64,000 nucleotides of DNA. Source: Branchinecta lynchi. Taxonomy: Eukaryota > Arthropoda > Branchiopoda > Anostraca > Branchinectidae. The notes under the pieces are model-generated. The model had not been told where the DNA came from. It searched no databases and saw nothing but the letters and a program-made list of their open reading frames with translations. The position numbers and the translations under genes are program-made. Within the stretch, counting starts at the first letter, position 1; each line of letters starts with the position of its first letter. Positions 10,754 to 22,085 of this stretch are shown here, in pieces. The stretch covers positions 11,121,225-11,185,224 of the forward strand of contig JAKZAP010000010.1 of the NCBI GenBank assembly GCA_023053575.1. Reading direction: 5' to 3'.

Positions 10754-12273
10754 CAAGACCAAAGGTTTCGATGGGATCCCAAAAATTCAATATCTGATCC
10801 AGACAACTGGGTCTTGTAGCCAGATCCAGTCTTCGCCAGACTCCTTGAACATTTTTACAACTAAAATTCAGAAACAGAAGGCCAAATAGCTAACCACCTG
10901 AGAAAACCAAGTTCAGATTTGGATTCAGCATGTGTGTTTACCCCTATAAGTCATATCTGTTTTGACGAAAACTTCCTGCCACTTCTGCCAATTCCCCAGT
11001 TCCGGCCGAACTCCAGAACTACTTGTCCGACGAAAAAAGAAAGCTCAAAGACGAAATCAGGGTATCTTCTTTCCCCAGTAATGAACATCTAATCAACTTC
11101 AAATAGAAATTTAGCTTATAACAAATTGTCCGATTCCAGCCGGATTCCGGTCTGTTACTGATGTGCTAAGAAAGTTACTACTATGGTCTGTTACTGATGT
11201 GCTAAGAAAGTGGAAGTGGAGGTGCCTGGGACACATCCCTCGAATGCAAGACAATAACGACAATAACGGACAATAACGAACTATATGTCCGGGTAAATAT
11301 GATTGTCATACAGGGACTCAGCATCTCTTCTTACCCCTAAATCGCTTATCTAATCAACTAGAAATAAAACTTTGACTTCCAACAGATTTCCGGTTTTGGC
11401 CGGATTCCGGACGAACTGCATGTCCGGGTAGAAAATTGTTTTCACATAAGTGTTCAGCATGTCTTCTTACCCTAAATCGAACATCTAATCAACTCCAAAT
11501 AAAACTTTTATTTTGACAAACTTTCCGGTTTGGGCCGGATTCCGGTCGAAGTACTTGTCCGTCGAGAAAATAGTTTTCACCATCGTCTTCAGCATGTCTT
11601 CCTACCTATAAATCGAACATCTAATCAACTTCAAATAAAACTTTTACTTTCAACAAACTTTCCGGTTTTGGCCGGATTCCGGGCGAAATACTGGTCCGTC
11701 GAGAAAATAGTTTTCAAAATCGTCTTCTGCATGTCTTCCTACCCCTAAATCGAACATCTAATCAATATCAAATAAAACTTTTACTTTCAACAAACTTTCC
11801 GGTTTGGGCCGGATTCCGGGCGAAATACTTGTCCGTCGAGAAAATAATTTTCACCATCGTCTTCAGCATGTCTTCCTACCCCTAAATCGAACATCTAATC
11901 AACTTCAAATAAAACTTTTACTTTCAACAAACTTTCCGGTTTTGGCCGGATTCCGGGCGAACTACTTGTCCGATGACAAAATAGTTTTCACCATCGTGCT
12001 CAGCATGTCTTCTTACCCCATAATCGACTATCATATTAGCTGTTTCAAAATATTTTGTTTGTCCCTTAATTTGAATCCCCTCCCCCACCCCTAAATGTAG
12101 AGCTACAAAGCCCATCTACGAACTTGACTGGTCTGACGACCCAACGAACCCTCGCACCAAGTTTCATCAAAATATCTCATTCCCTTCGAGAGTTATCGTG
12201 CTTACAGACGGACGGACAGACGGACAACTTTTGCGATGTCATAGGTATCCCTCCACTTACGTTTTGGGATCCC
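10754..12273 (+). mobile_element. GGGATCCC element, copy B, inserted in a tandem array
   Basis: It has the same ends as copy A (CAAGACC at the left, GGGATCCC at the right) and five to six tandem units between about 11100 and 12040. The flanks are a natural filled/empty pair. Array units elsewhere read GAGATGGAAAAATCCATCTC without an insert, whereas here GACGGAA precedes and AAAAATCC follows the element. This sets the element borders and shows insertion into an A run with at most a two-base duplication. A retrotransposon scrap interrupts the element at 11155-11275. Confidence 0.85.
11155..11275 (+). pseudogene. Reverse transcriptase 3' fragment, duplicated scrap
   Basis: GTTACTGATGTGCTAAGAAAG occurs twice in tandem, followed by sequence encoding VTDVLRKWKWRCLGHIPRMQD. 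This is the (R/K)WxW(L/I)GH(I/V)xRM signature near the C-terminus of many non-LTR retrotransposon proteins. The same stretch, nearly identical, is at 13188-13255. The fragment ends in an AATAACGAC short repeat. Confidence 0.6.
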
Positions 12274-13110
12274 AAAAATCCATCTCCGCCATCTTGAAAC
12301 GTATCTTTGGAGTGTTTGGACCAATCACAGACCAGAGTCGCTGAATTTAGCCAGTTTTGTTTACGTTTGAGTGACGATGGTGGTAATATAACTTGAATTT
12401 CGTCGTTCCAGGTGTGACCAGGATTAAACGTAAGGGTGGGTAATAACCAAATTAACGAACCAAACTACGTACAGATGTGACTGAATGTGGCCCGGGCATT
12501 ATCCCGGGCCCCACTATAGTCACACCTAGTAATAACGCCGGTAATAAGGCCGTCTTACGGTCGAAATTGGGAAGAAAAGACGCAGAAAACGTAAGGTTGT
12601 CGAGATGGAAAAATCCATCTCCGCCATTTTGAAGCGTAATTTTCGAGTGCTTGGACCAATCATAGACCAGAGTCGCTGATTTTACTCAGTCTTGTTTACG
12701 TTTGAGTGATGATGGTGGTAATATATCTTGAATTTCTTCGTTCCAGGTGTGACCAGGATCAAACGTAAGAGTGGGTAATAACCAAATTAACGAACCAAAT
12801 TACGTACAGGTGTAACTGAATGTAGCCCTGGCATGACGGTCGAAATTTAGAAGAAAAGACGTTGAAAACGTAAAACACGCGAGATGGAAAAATCCATCTC
12901 CGCCATTTTGAACGGAACTTTGGACCAATCACAGACGACAGTCGCCGACTTTAGCTAGTTTTGTTTACCTATGAGTGATGATGGTGGTAATATATCTTGA
13001 ACTTTTTCGTTCAAGGTGTGACCAGAATGAAACCAAGATGAAACGTAAGAGTGGGTAATACCAAATTACGTACAAATGTGACTGAATGTGGCCCGGGCAT
13101 TACTGCTTTC
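12274..13110 (+). repeat. Tandem array of ~280-335-base units with TCCATCTCCGCC starts
   Basis: Three units begin at CATCTCCGCC near 12281, 12616 and 12895 (spacings 335 and 279). Each runs through GACCAATCA, GATGGTGGTAATAT, GGTGTGACCAGG and GGGTGGGTAATA-type blocks and ends in GAGATGGA. Unit junctions are palindromic (GAGATGGA-AAAA-TCCATCTC), so each unit could equally be a short element with 8-base inverted ends arranged head to tail. Confidence 0.8.
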
Positions 13111-13179
13111 GAGTGCCATTTAAGATAATAACGACGGAAAAAAGAGTAAGCAATGCAGAAATACGTAAAAAAAAAAGGC

Positions 13180-13490
13180 CAGCCTTCTGTTACTGATGTG
13201 CTAAGAAAGTGGAAGTGGAGGTGCCTGGGACACATCCCTCGAATGCAAGACAGCCGCCTTCCTCACACACCTTACGATTAGAGGACAGGCGAACGAAGAA
13301 AACGAGGCCGTCCAAGAAACTCACTAAGGCGAGCTTTAACCAAGATCTTAGGACAGCAGGGACCTTGATAGTATTTGAATGGGACTAAGTCACTGCTGTA
13401 GCATCACTTCGGGACAAATCGGAGGGAATTCTTCGACACCACATGTGCCACCGATGGCTCTGGAGGAACTAAGGGTCTAAGGTAATGACG
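13180..13490 (+). pseudogene. Degenerate non-LTR reverse transcriptase C-terminus
   Basis: Across frames this encodes VTDVLRKWKWRCLGHIPRMQ, then GERRKRGRPRNSLRRAL, then remnants with CHRWLW. A WxWLGHxxRM segment followed by a basic KRGRPxxxWRR segment is the typical end of RTE/CR1-type non-LTR proteins. Stops and frameshifts separate the pieces, so it is dead. It lies 140 bases from a helicase exon. Confidence 0.65.
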
Positions 13491-13629
13491 ACGTTGGTAG
13501 CTTTAAGTGAAAGGAGAGGGAGGCTCGACCACAGACTAGATAGGATGGGGAAACATCACGGTAGTGAAGAATAACAAAAAAAATTACAGTTAACACGGCA
13601 TCAACTCTACTTAAAGATAGGTTACCCAC

Positions 13630-13859
13630 CCTGAACTATCGGCGCTATCTGACAGTCGATTTCCTCAGTGCAAAATGCAAAGTGTGCTCCGCTTTCCTTC
13701 GAACAGCTGTACAACTCTGCACTTGGGGCATTGCCAAGGAGCCAATCCTCGTCTTCACGGCGGATTTTCTCCTTCTTCACCTCTTCCGGTGACTCCAAAT
13801 TCATGCTCTCTAGGAGTTCTGTGACGATCCCAAGATCGTCAAATGGTTCGATAGGCGGG
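13630..13859 (-). CDS. ZNFX1-like helicase, internal exon (acidic linker)
   Basis: This is a minus-strand exon with a TATGTTTTCAG acceptor above 13859 and a GTGGGT donor after 13630. It encodes PPIEPFDDLGIVTELLESMN, then EEVKKEKIRREDEDWLLG and a Cys-containing tail. The sequence is acidic and low in hydrophobic core residues. In ZNFX1 the region between motif Ia/Ib and the DRWxLYxLW helix is likewise an acidic, poorly conserved linker, and gene order and strand agree. Exit phase 1 fits the 8.4 kb exon. Entry needs a phase 2 donor, but the 22086 donor is phase 1, so either a small exon between 13.9 and 22.1 kb is missing from my model or a border differs. I am less sure of this exon than of its neighbours. 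Confidence 0.6.
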
Positions 13860-13869
13860 CTGAAAACAT

Positions 13870-14140
13870 AGGTCTTGTGTCACTCGCAGCATATGAATTA
13901 GACGGGTTAACCTCCCCGAAACCCGTCGGGTACCCCCTCCCGCTACACCACGGGATCCCCCTCCTCCCACCCTAACACACGAACCCCCTCCACCCCCACC
14001 CCTCCACATATATATCTAGAGGCGAGCGGCCAGCAAGCCGCCGTCAAGCGTATACATAGCTTGTGTTTCTGGAAAAAATATTAAGTGCTCAAGGTCAAAA
14101 CTGCAATCTTTAAGTCTTTTCTAATTTCATATATATTTGC
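13870..14140. other. Gap: C-rich low-complexity sequence
   Basis: Runs of CCCCCTCC and CCACCCC are followed by ATATATAT and, at 14146-14160, a long G homopolymer. No gene is seen. Confidence 0.4.
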
Positions 14141-14466
14141 ATTCGGGGGGGGGGGGGGGGGAGGGCCGCCAGGAGGTTTTCGTACTGGAGGGTTCTCGCC
14201 GAGAGGATTCGGCGGAGAAGTTATGTCCAAGGGGGGTGGGTCGCAAAGAGGGGTTTCGCCTAGAATTAGAGTTGAGATGGAGCCCTGGTTGCCACCAATA
14301 TTAAATGAACCCATGACCAGAAGGTACGGCATAATTTCACACGACACACCTGGAGGAAGTGACAGAGGATAGGCTATACACGTTTAGTCGTTTGTGAGGG
14401 GCGGAGAGTACGCTGTCAAAACTCTGATAACATTTCACATAATGATGTGTAACTGTTATGACCTTT

Positions 14467-15685
14467 CAGAGGCGTCTCGTATGGGGAGGAGGGGGCCCCA
14501 CCCCAATGTTGTCGGTCAGTCGGTAAAAAAAAATAAGTTGGCGAGAAGTCCAATGATTTTTTAAAAATCAGTCTGTAAAATGACCAGTCAGTCGGTAAAT
14601 ACCTTGGGCTCCAAAACAAGACCAAAGGTTTCGATGGGATCCCAAAAATCTAACATTTGACTGAAACAATTAGGTCAATTAGGTCAAGATTCCTTGCAGA
14701 TTGTTACTGTTAAAGGAAAGTTCAAAGATGGATTCAGCATGTCTCCTTGCACCGATACCGAACCTCTAATCGATTTCAGAAACAACTTTGAGCTTGAACC
14801 AAATTTCCAGTTTGATGAACCATTTGTCCAGCAAGAAAACTAAGTTCACATATGGATTCAGCGGACCTCCTTACCCCCTCAATGAATAGCTTAGCTTATA
14901 AAACATATGGTACATGTTTTTACCGTAAATTCGAAATCCCTCCTCTGTCTCTAAAGATAGGACTAAAGTAAAGAACCCATCTACGAACTTGAGGTGTACT
15001 TTAGCAGTAAGTACAATATTCAATATTCGGCTTCGTTTTTCAATATTCGGCTTCGTCCGTGAGCGAATTTTTGAAAATAAATTGAATTGAATTGAAAAAT
15101 TGAAAAAAAAAATCCTCATTGACCAACATCCTCGCTTGAACATTCTATTTCCTCGTTGGAACATTATATAGATCAACCTCTTCTACCTTCGATTACACTA
15201 GATCTCTCCGACGTCACACAGAATAAACAAATGAATGTCGGCATCCACGCGCAGAGCTATACTAGTTTGATAATAAAGGGGTAGGGACTGCTATAGCCGA
15301 AAACTCGTCGACAAATTGTGTGTCCGGTTTTCGCCGGATTCCGGGTGAACTACTTGTCCGGCAAGAAAATAACTTTCATATTCGGATTCAGCATGTCTCC
15401 TTGCCCCTAAATCAAATATCTCAATATCTTTAAAAAAAAAATGTTTGCCCCTTAATTTGCAACCCACTCCCCCACCCCTGAATGTACGGCTACAGAGCCC
15501 ATCTACGAACTCGACCTTACTCTTGACCCAAAGAATCCTCACACCAAGTTTCATCGAAATATCTCATTCCCTTCAAGAGTTACAGTGCGCACAGACGGAC
15601 GGACAACTTTTGAGATTTCATAGGTATCCCTCCACTTAGCATACGTATTGGGATCCCAAAAACATTTTCGCTAGTAGCTTCTCTA
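14467..15685 (+). mobile_element. hAT-like MITE (CAGAGGCGTC ends) split by GGGATCCC copy C
   Basis: The left part, 14467-14616, begins CAGAGGCGTCTCG and carries the family's GTCAGTCGGTAAAAA box. The right part, 15658-15685, reads ACATTTTCGCTAGTAGCTTC and matches the family end ACATTTTGGCTAGTAACGCC. TGACCTTT before and TGAACCTTT after are the remains of the target duplication. Everything between is a complete GGGATCCC element, so the nesting order is clear: the MITE came first. Confidence 0.8.
14617..15657 (+). mobile_element. GGGATCCC element, copy C, nested in a hAT-like MITE
   Basis: The CAAGACCAAAGG start and TATTGGGATCCC end match the other copies. It contains diverged tandem units and, near 15010-15090, a doubled TTCAATATTCGGCTTCGT and a TTGAATTGAATTGAA microsatellite that look like the tail of a small retroposon inserted inside it. 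No protein is seen. Confidence 0.8.
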
Positions 15686-15867
15686 TGAACCTTTTAAAGG
15701 ACCCATCTTGCTTTTTACTGTGTTCACATTCCCAGTGACGGTGTACGTCACTGGGACTACTAACTAACTAACGTCTACTAACCTCTGAAATCTGCCTCTT
15801 TACAACATTCTTGTGAATCACTTATGTGAATTTTTCGCTTTTCTTTTCCAGTCGAGATTTTGGGTCA

Positions 15868-17655
15868 TTCAAGCGAAATAAAGCCAGGCAAACAAATCGA
15901 TTTCTCAGATGTTGACGAAAATTTCTCAGAATGATCTACCAAGGTCCAGACCTTCCCCCAAAAAATTTTAGGCGAAAAAAAATTTGTTCGGCCAAATATT
16001 CCGTTGTTGATGCTCGAGAAAGTCAAAAAGAGGGAAAGATCCAAATAAATGTGATTCTTACCGGCCAATTACTGTTGCCTGTAATATCAGTAAAGTTTTT
16101 GAGTATATACTACTCCCGTCTGTCATTGATCATGTAAATTATGATGCCAATCAATTTGGTTTTAAAAAGGGAATTGGATGCCAGCATGCACACAGGGCGC
16201 TTGCTGTTCTCCTCAAAGACGTGCATACCAAAGGCCAGTCATTACATATTTGTGCTTTGGACATTTCTAAAGCGTTTGACACCATTGTTCATTCACAAGC
16301 TCTGCTGTCACTGTATCAGCTTGGTATAAACATTTCAGTTATATCTGTGCTACGTTTCTGGTATTCTAATTCGTATGTGAGACTGAAATCTAACGGTCAT
16401 ATTTTCGGGAATATTCCAGTGAAGTGCGGGGTCAGACAAGGAGGTGTCCTTTCGCCGTACATATTTAATGCTTGTATCGCAAGTGTTCTGACCAAGATCC
16501 CATCGAGTTGTTTTTTCGGGTTTAGTGAACTTTCATATCTAGCATATGCTGATGACCTCCTTCTGATTAGCCGTTCAAAAAGCTCACTTGAGCGAAACGT
16601 TCGTCTGGTTGGATCTCTGTTTAAAGATATTGGCCTTGCTTTAAATATTGCTAAGTGTGAATATTTGTCTTTCAATAATGATCAATGTGCCAGTTCTCTG
16701 AATTGCGGGAGTTTCGCTATACCCAGAGTAAAGATGTTTAAGTGGCTGGGTATATCTGGTTGTGATTCGCTTGCTAGTATCCGGAGGAAGTTTTTATCTG
16801 ATACTAAAGATAAATTAAGAATCGGGTACGCAAAAATCGTTGCTAATCGTGGTCGTTTCAGCAGACGTGGACTGGCTAAACTTTATTCTAGTTTTTGCGA
16901 CCATGCCGTTTTGTCTGCGTCTGGTTTATATCCTATATTTAAAAAGACTGATCTTAAGCAAATGAGGGTGGATTATTTTCGATATTGCAAATTCCTTTTG
17001 TATTTACCCAGATCGGTCCGAAATAGACGCCTTGTTAATCGTTACGGAGCTAGCGACATCTTATGTTCGCTGGAAAATCTGCAGACCAATATTGGTGCTG
17101 ACGCGTGTTTCCGCCTAGGTGCGCACCACGGCCTCATCCGGCTTTTTCATTGAGTGCTTTTTTGTTGTTGTGTGTGATATGTTGTACTATCTTTATTTCT
17201 TTTCTTTTCTTTCATTACTCCACTATCTTAAATCTGTACAGTGGGTCACAAATAAATATTATATTATATTATATTTTTCAAAAATTCGACAAAAATCAGA
17301 GAAATTCAACAACCTTGAAACACTTTGAGCTTCTTACCTACCTTTAGGACTTTAAATCTCGAGATGTTCAAGGACGATGGAACTCTTCTTTCCTTTTTAC
17401 GGTAATTTTGGCAAGGTAAGGTAAAAAATGAGGGTCTTGGTAGATCTACTCCAGAAGAACCGGCTAGATCGCAAAAATTCTGAGATTCCCCATGGTAGTA
17501 GAGTGGAGAACGAGCTACATTTCTGCATTAGCACTTTTGTGGCTATCGAGCCAGAAATGGTCTTAAATACTGACGTTAGAAAACTGAAATTTCTTGGGAA
17601 AATTTATTGTTTTTATGACAAAACGAATTAGAGTCACAACCTAAAAATAACAAGT
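15868..17655. repeat. Left arm of a large inverted repeat (partner 20318-20890), split by a retrotransposon
   Basis: The left-arm pieces 15868-16018 and 17279-17655 together match the reverse complement of 20318-20890. Shared words include GAAATTTTCGTCAAAATCTGAG-like, AAATATTCC(G/A)TTGTTGATG and TCTACTCCAGAAGAACCGGC. The right arm is uninterrupted and acts as the empty site for the retrotransposon. Arms are about 550 bases and several per cent diverged. Confidence 0.85.
16019..17278 (+). mobile_element. 5'-truncated non-LTR retrotransposon (reverse transcriptase)
   Basis: A continuous plus frame from about 16019 to the TGA at 17151 encodes the RT domain from before motif 1. It starts KSKRGKDPNKCDSYRPITVA, then ISKVFEYILLP, ANQFGFKKG, the catalytic ALDISKAFDTIVH (motif A Asp), GVRQGGVLSPYIFN (motif B) and YLAYADDLLLIS (motif C, YADD). 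It then continues through a thumb-like region to a terminus without a zinc knuckle. The endonuclease part is missing. A 3' tail of ATATT repeats ends at about 17278. Borders are fixed by the uninterrupted partner arm at 20.3-20.9 kb. The GTG at 16221 is not a real start. The pattern suggests a CR1/jockey-like group; clade assignment is inference. Confidence 0.9.
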
Positions 17656-17914
17656 GCGCAAGCGCTCAGACGTGGAGTGTGAAAGTAAAATGCTGATCAA
17701 TTTTTATATAGAAACAGCTTTAGAACCAAGACATTTCACATCCCCAATAACCAAACAAGTATTGAAATAACCTAATTTGTAATCATCCCACTTTAAAAGC
17801 TTTACGTAAACAAACCGTAAGTATAAATCCAAAGAAATATTGGAGATCTTGCACGAACAACTTGAGCCAGTCCGACCCTTTAAACCTCTTTTCCATTAGC
17901 AAGGTAATAACAAG

Positions 17915-18220
17915 CAGGTGTGTCAAGACTTGGGGGGGGGGGGGGGGGCACAATGTTATCGGCCAGTCGGTAAAAAATAACCGACTCAGCGCGAAGCGCC
18001 GCGATTTTCGTCAAAACAGTTAATTTAGTTCATCAGAACAGTCAGTTTTTCTGAAAATCAGCCGTTTTTTTCTAAACTGTGTTTTTTTCTTGAAAACAGT
18101 CGTTTTTTCTTGGAAAACAGTCTTTTTTCTGCAGAAACAGTCGGTAAAAATTACCAGGTAGTCGGTAAATGCTTTGTCCCCCCCCCCCAAAAAAAATGTT
18201 TTTGGCTAGTAACGCCTCTG
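17915..18220 (+). mobile_element. hAT-like MITE with exact 8-base target duplication
   Basis: It runs from CAGGTGTGTCAAGACT to GGCTAGTAACGCCTCTG. Both sides carry ATAACAAG directly (17907-17914 and 18221-18228). The interior has a G homopolymer, a GCGCGAAGCGCCGCG hairpin, and tandem (T)CGTTTTTTCTGAAAA-type units, bracketed by two copies of CAGTCGGTAAA. Confidence 0.9.
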
Positions 18221-18269
18221 ATAACAAGTGCAAAAAACCAAAGCGTAGAAGCCTAATATCTTGTCACAA

Positions 18270-19240
18270 TTCATTATGAACGGCATATCATCGATCATAT
18301 GACAAAACAGTTCAGTTTCCAACTGTTCATTAAAATTAAAGTACGACTCGTCGTCTTATTTGTTGCTGTTGCATCAAAATCCTCATTCATAGATATATCT
18401 CACCAAATATACAGGAGTTGGACTTGAGAGCTGTCATAGACGAAGTTAACTCATGGAAAATCTGGGACCAGCTGCCCATGAACGGGAAGGGGAGGGGGGT
18501 CGGGACCCATCAAAATACGTGGAGTTTAGTTTCAGCTTAGAGTTTGATTCCAGTCACGGGTCAAAAACTTTTTTTCATGGGCAATTTGGGCCAATTTGCC
18601 CATGAACGGGGAGGGTGGGGATGGGTCAGCTCCACACGTATATTCCCAACCCCTATGATCCAAAAGCACAAAGGAATTTCATCGCCTTATTTCAAGTTAT
18701 TGCCAATCTAAAACATTAAACAAAAATGGTCAACCTGGGCCCAATTGCCCCTGAACCAAGTGGGGGTGGGGTTTGGGACCAGCAAAAAGTAAATAGAGAC
18801 CCCAATGCTCACAAACCTACCAAGTTTCAACTTGATACCTGTTGATTCCTGTCACGGGTAACGAACTTTACTCCAGGTCAATCTGGGCCCAGTTGACCAT
18901 GAACGGTGTGAGTGGGGGAGGTGCAACATTTATAAGCAATTTCACAGCCCTAGGATCTACATGTACAAGGAATTTGATCGTCTTATGTCCAGTTCTGGTC
19001 AAGTTATGAACCTTATGCACTGGGCAATCTGGGCACAATTGCCAGTGAACCGGGTTAGGGTGGGGGCTGGAACCCCCAAACGGCACAACTAGACCCAGAC
19101 ACCCACAAGTGTAACAAGTCTGAACTTGATACTTGCACGGCTTCACGGGTTATGAGCTCCACAAAATACGGTGAAAAACGAAAGCCGAAAGCTGCTACAG
19201 CGCTCGCAATAGTGGATTGTTTCAAGGAACACTCCAATAA
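18270..19240. repeat. Left arm of a ~970-base inverted repeat (partner 26480-27450)
   Basis: TCATCGATCATATGACAAAA, GAACTTGATAC/GTTCATGGGCAA-type modules and AAAGCTGCTACAGCGCT occur here and inverted at 26480-27450 in the same order. Inside the arm a sub-repeat with GGGCCCA(A/G)(T/A)TG, CATGAACGGG and GGGTGGGG recurs about every 150 bases. The arms lie about 7.2 kb apart, and this arm is in a helicase intron. Confidence 0.85.
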
Positions 19241-19514
19241 AATTTTGAGAAATGAATTCTGCTCTAACCCTGGTTTGTCAATTTCTAGTTTCTTAGTTTC
19301 AGCTCGGCGGAATGCTGCCGGAGTAGTGTACATAACAGATGTTGATAGACTGAAGATAGAAAAACTTGTAACTTCGCAATAATATTAAAGTGTTCTACAT
19401 TTTTTTGTAAATACTTGCAAATACAAAATTTCAGTTTCTTAAATAGTTGCAGCCTATAGATAACAAAATGTACTGACAACGGAACTCGGACAGCGTTTCA
19501 AAATTGCGTATAAC

Positions 19515-20140
19515 CAGGGACCCATAAATTTTCTGTAATGTTCCCTTACAGGGGGCCAGTCATTTCCTATGCTTCTATGTTGCTATGTTGCCGGAGCCTC
19601 AGCTAGTTTCCAAAAATTCAGCTTGGGTCGAATCGGCGTTCTTGCTAAGATAGAAAATTTTTTCGCACAAGTTTCAAAGAACACAGAAGCCATCGGCAAA
19701 TCGGGTTCTTTTATACGCAAGAAATGAAATCCTGCAAACATTTTACTGGCAAAACACTGAAGAAATCGAATTCTGCATGCTTTTGTTGCTCCTCAGTAGC
19801 CTAATCCAGAAGAAATAATGAAAAATTATTAAGTAAATGACAAAAATGATTATATACAAATAACACCTTTCTGTATGAGCCATCTTCGCTCAGGACTATT
19901 CAGCATGCCACCAGGTACCTAAGCTAGGACAAAAGATCTAGGACCCTCTTCCATTACAGAGAAATAATATTCCCTAGTTCAGCACAATAGCTGCGACAAA
20001 TTTTTTCTATCTGGATAGTAGGGTATTTTATCCCCGTGGGTATTTCTCGAACTATATGACGCTCGGTCAAGATCGCATCAAAAATTTCTTAATGACTGGC
20101 CCACTGTAAGGAAACATTACAGGAAATTTATGGATCCCTG
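19515..20140. mobile_element. Terminal-inverted-repeat element with GTATAAC target duplication
   Basis: The left end CAGGGACCCATAAATTTTCT (19515) matches the reverse complement of the right end (20140) for about 50 bases, with TTACAGxGGGCCAGTCAT at its inner border. GTATAAC lies directly on both sides (19508-19514 and 20141-20147). Ends starting CAGGG with a duplication of about 7-8 bases are hAT-like. No transposase frame is seen. Confidence 0.85.
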
Positions 20141-20317
20141 GTATAACCAAGTATATGAGTAATTTACCACCCTCGCGCAAACTTACACGTGAAAAGAGCA
20201 AAAGCATGCATTGTAGAAAGTTTCTGAAAGTAGGCCAAAGAGAAGATTTCGGGCCCTTGGACAGCTAAGAATTGGTCCATGCAGGTTGTGGTCTAACAGT
20301 AAGATCTGAAAAATGAA

Positions 20318-20890
20318 ATTCATTTCTCAATTTTTAATTTTAGATTGTGAGACTAATTATTTTGTCATAAAAATAATGCATTTCCCCAGGAATTTCAGTT
20401 TTCTAACATCACTATTTAAGACCATTTCTGGCTCGATAGCCATAAAAGTGCTAATGCAGAAATGTAGCTCTTTCTCCACTCTACTACCATGGGAATCTCA
20501 GAATTTTCGCGATCTGGCCGGTTCTTCTGGAGTGGATCTACTAAGACCCACTTTTTTATCTTACCTTGCCAAAATTACCATAAAAAGGAAAGACGAGTAC
20601 CTACATACTTGAACATCTCGAGATTTGAAGCCCTAAAGGTAGGTAAAAAGCTCATAAAATTTCAAGATCCTGTTGAATTTCCCTGATTTTTGTGTTTTTC
20701 GACCATCAACAATGGAATATTTGGCCAAAAATTTCAAAAACTCGTCACAGTCCGAACAAATTTTTGTTCACCGAAATAAATTTGAGGAAGGTCCTGGACC
20801 CTGATAGATCATTCTTAGAAATTTTCGTCAAAATCTGAGAAATCAATTTTTTTGCCTGGCTCTATTTCGCTGGAATGACCCTTAGGCTAG
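20318..20890. repeat. Right arm of the inverted repeat whose left arm is 15868-17655
   Basis: This is an uninterrupted copy and therefore the empty reference for the retrotransposon at 16019-17278. The open frames here are the arm's own chance frames. Confidence 0.85.
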
Positions 20891-21187
20891 ACGATAACTT
20901 TTGTTTTTTCTTTGCAAATCGGCGAGAATGTGGTTCTAGAATAAACTTATCTTTGTTTTCTCAGTAATATTATCGACATTTTTTTCCCTAGACAAAAGGG
21001 TCGACAAGCGCGTATGGATGTTATTTAAAAACAACTTTCCGGACTATTTTATAGTGAAAAGGCCGCTGCTAGTAAGAGCTGGCTTTAACTCTTTAGTTTC
21101 GCAAACGTAACACTTAAAAGTACAAGTCTTACTAGAAATGATCTTTTCCCTATAAAATGGATCAGAAAAAAAATGAAAATACCATTA

Positions 21188-21444
21188 CCCTAGGTTCACA
21201 CAGACGTTCACACTTCGTCGCCAAAATCGGCGATTTCTGTTGCTTCGTCAGGCGATTTTCAATGTTGGGAAAATTCAACTTTAATCGGGCGACACTATGA
21301 TTTTATGCACGCAACAGCAACATTTCGCGTTAAATTCTGTTGCCGACGAAAATTCAGTGTGAACATCCAGGCGCTAAAAATCTTCTGTCGCTGCGATTGA
21401 AAAATCTCGTTCATCGCCTCGATTTGCTCTGTGTGAATCTAGGG
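21188..21444. mobile_element. PIF/Harbinger-like MITE with TTA duplication
   Basis: The inverted ends CCCTAGGTTCACACAGA and (reverse complement) CCCTAGATTCACACAGA are flanked directly by TTA on both sides. A three-base TWA duplication is the mark of PIF/Harbinger elements. The interior is rich in TCGTCGCC/GGCGAT sub-palindromes and has no protein. The stretches on either side, 20895-21180 and 21450-22080, hold nothing I can identify. Confidence 0.75.
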
Positions 21445-22085
21445 TTACTTTCCACCTGAAACTAGCGATTCCCTTCTTAGAGCTTGTCGATTATATCCAG
21501 TCTTCCTGCTCTCCGACGCGGCGGCCGGCTGGGCGCAAAAGATTTAAAACTGGACGTACCTTGGTTAAAAAGTGGGAAAACTAAGCAAATAAAAGAAGTA
21601 ACAAACAGAAGATTATCACATCCTTATGTGTGAAGGAGTTGTCAGCGACCATGAAGATTCCGTCACACTTTTCGTTGGGTGACGGAAAAACTCGACAAGG
21701 TCGAAAAAGCGCTGAAAATTCGTAGTTACGAAACGAAACATCGGGAAAAGGTGGGAGTTTTAGAAGCTTATAATTCCATATGGGAGCTAAGTATATTTTT
21801 AAAGGAAGAATAAGCAAGAGGGGTTCTTTAAAACGGTCAAAACAAAAAAAAATATTCTCGAATTCCGATGCGCAAGGATGTTACATGTTGTCAAACTTCT
21901 GACGGTGTAGGGAGTTGCAAGAATGAAGTAGTAAACTCGATAAAAAGCCCGAAGCAAATGTGGGCAGGCTGACCAGACTGAAGAAAGACAGTTCACAAAA
22001 GGAGAAGCAGTCAGAAGAAAGTGGCTCAATACGCTGTTTCAACAGCTTACTAATTAAAAAGTTAATACAAAAGCAAACAACTAAC

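Noticed and set aside
9144..12094. Frames with repeated VFLPLNRTSNQLQIKLLLSTN peptides as a repeat protein
   Set aside because: They follow the ~130-base tandem units of GGGATCCC elements; frames break between units and differ between copies.
14085..14372. Glycine-rich (GGGGGGG) or proline-rich protein frames, also at 56882-57126
   Set aside because: Created by G/C homopolymers and GGGGGT-type low-complexity DNA; both strands are open.
19152..19382. KPKAATALAIVDC peptide shared with 26263-26571 as a conserved gene
   Set aside because: Both lie in arms of one inverted repeat; similarity ends at the arm border and the continuations are unrelated.
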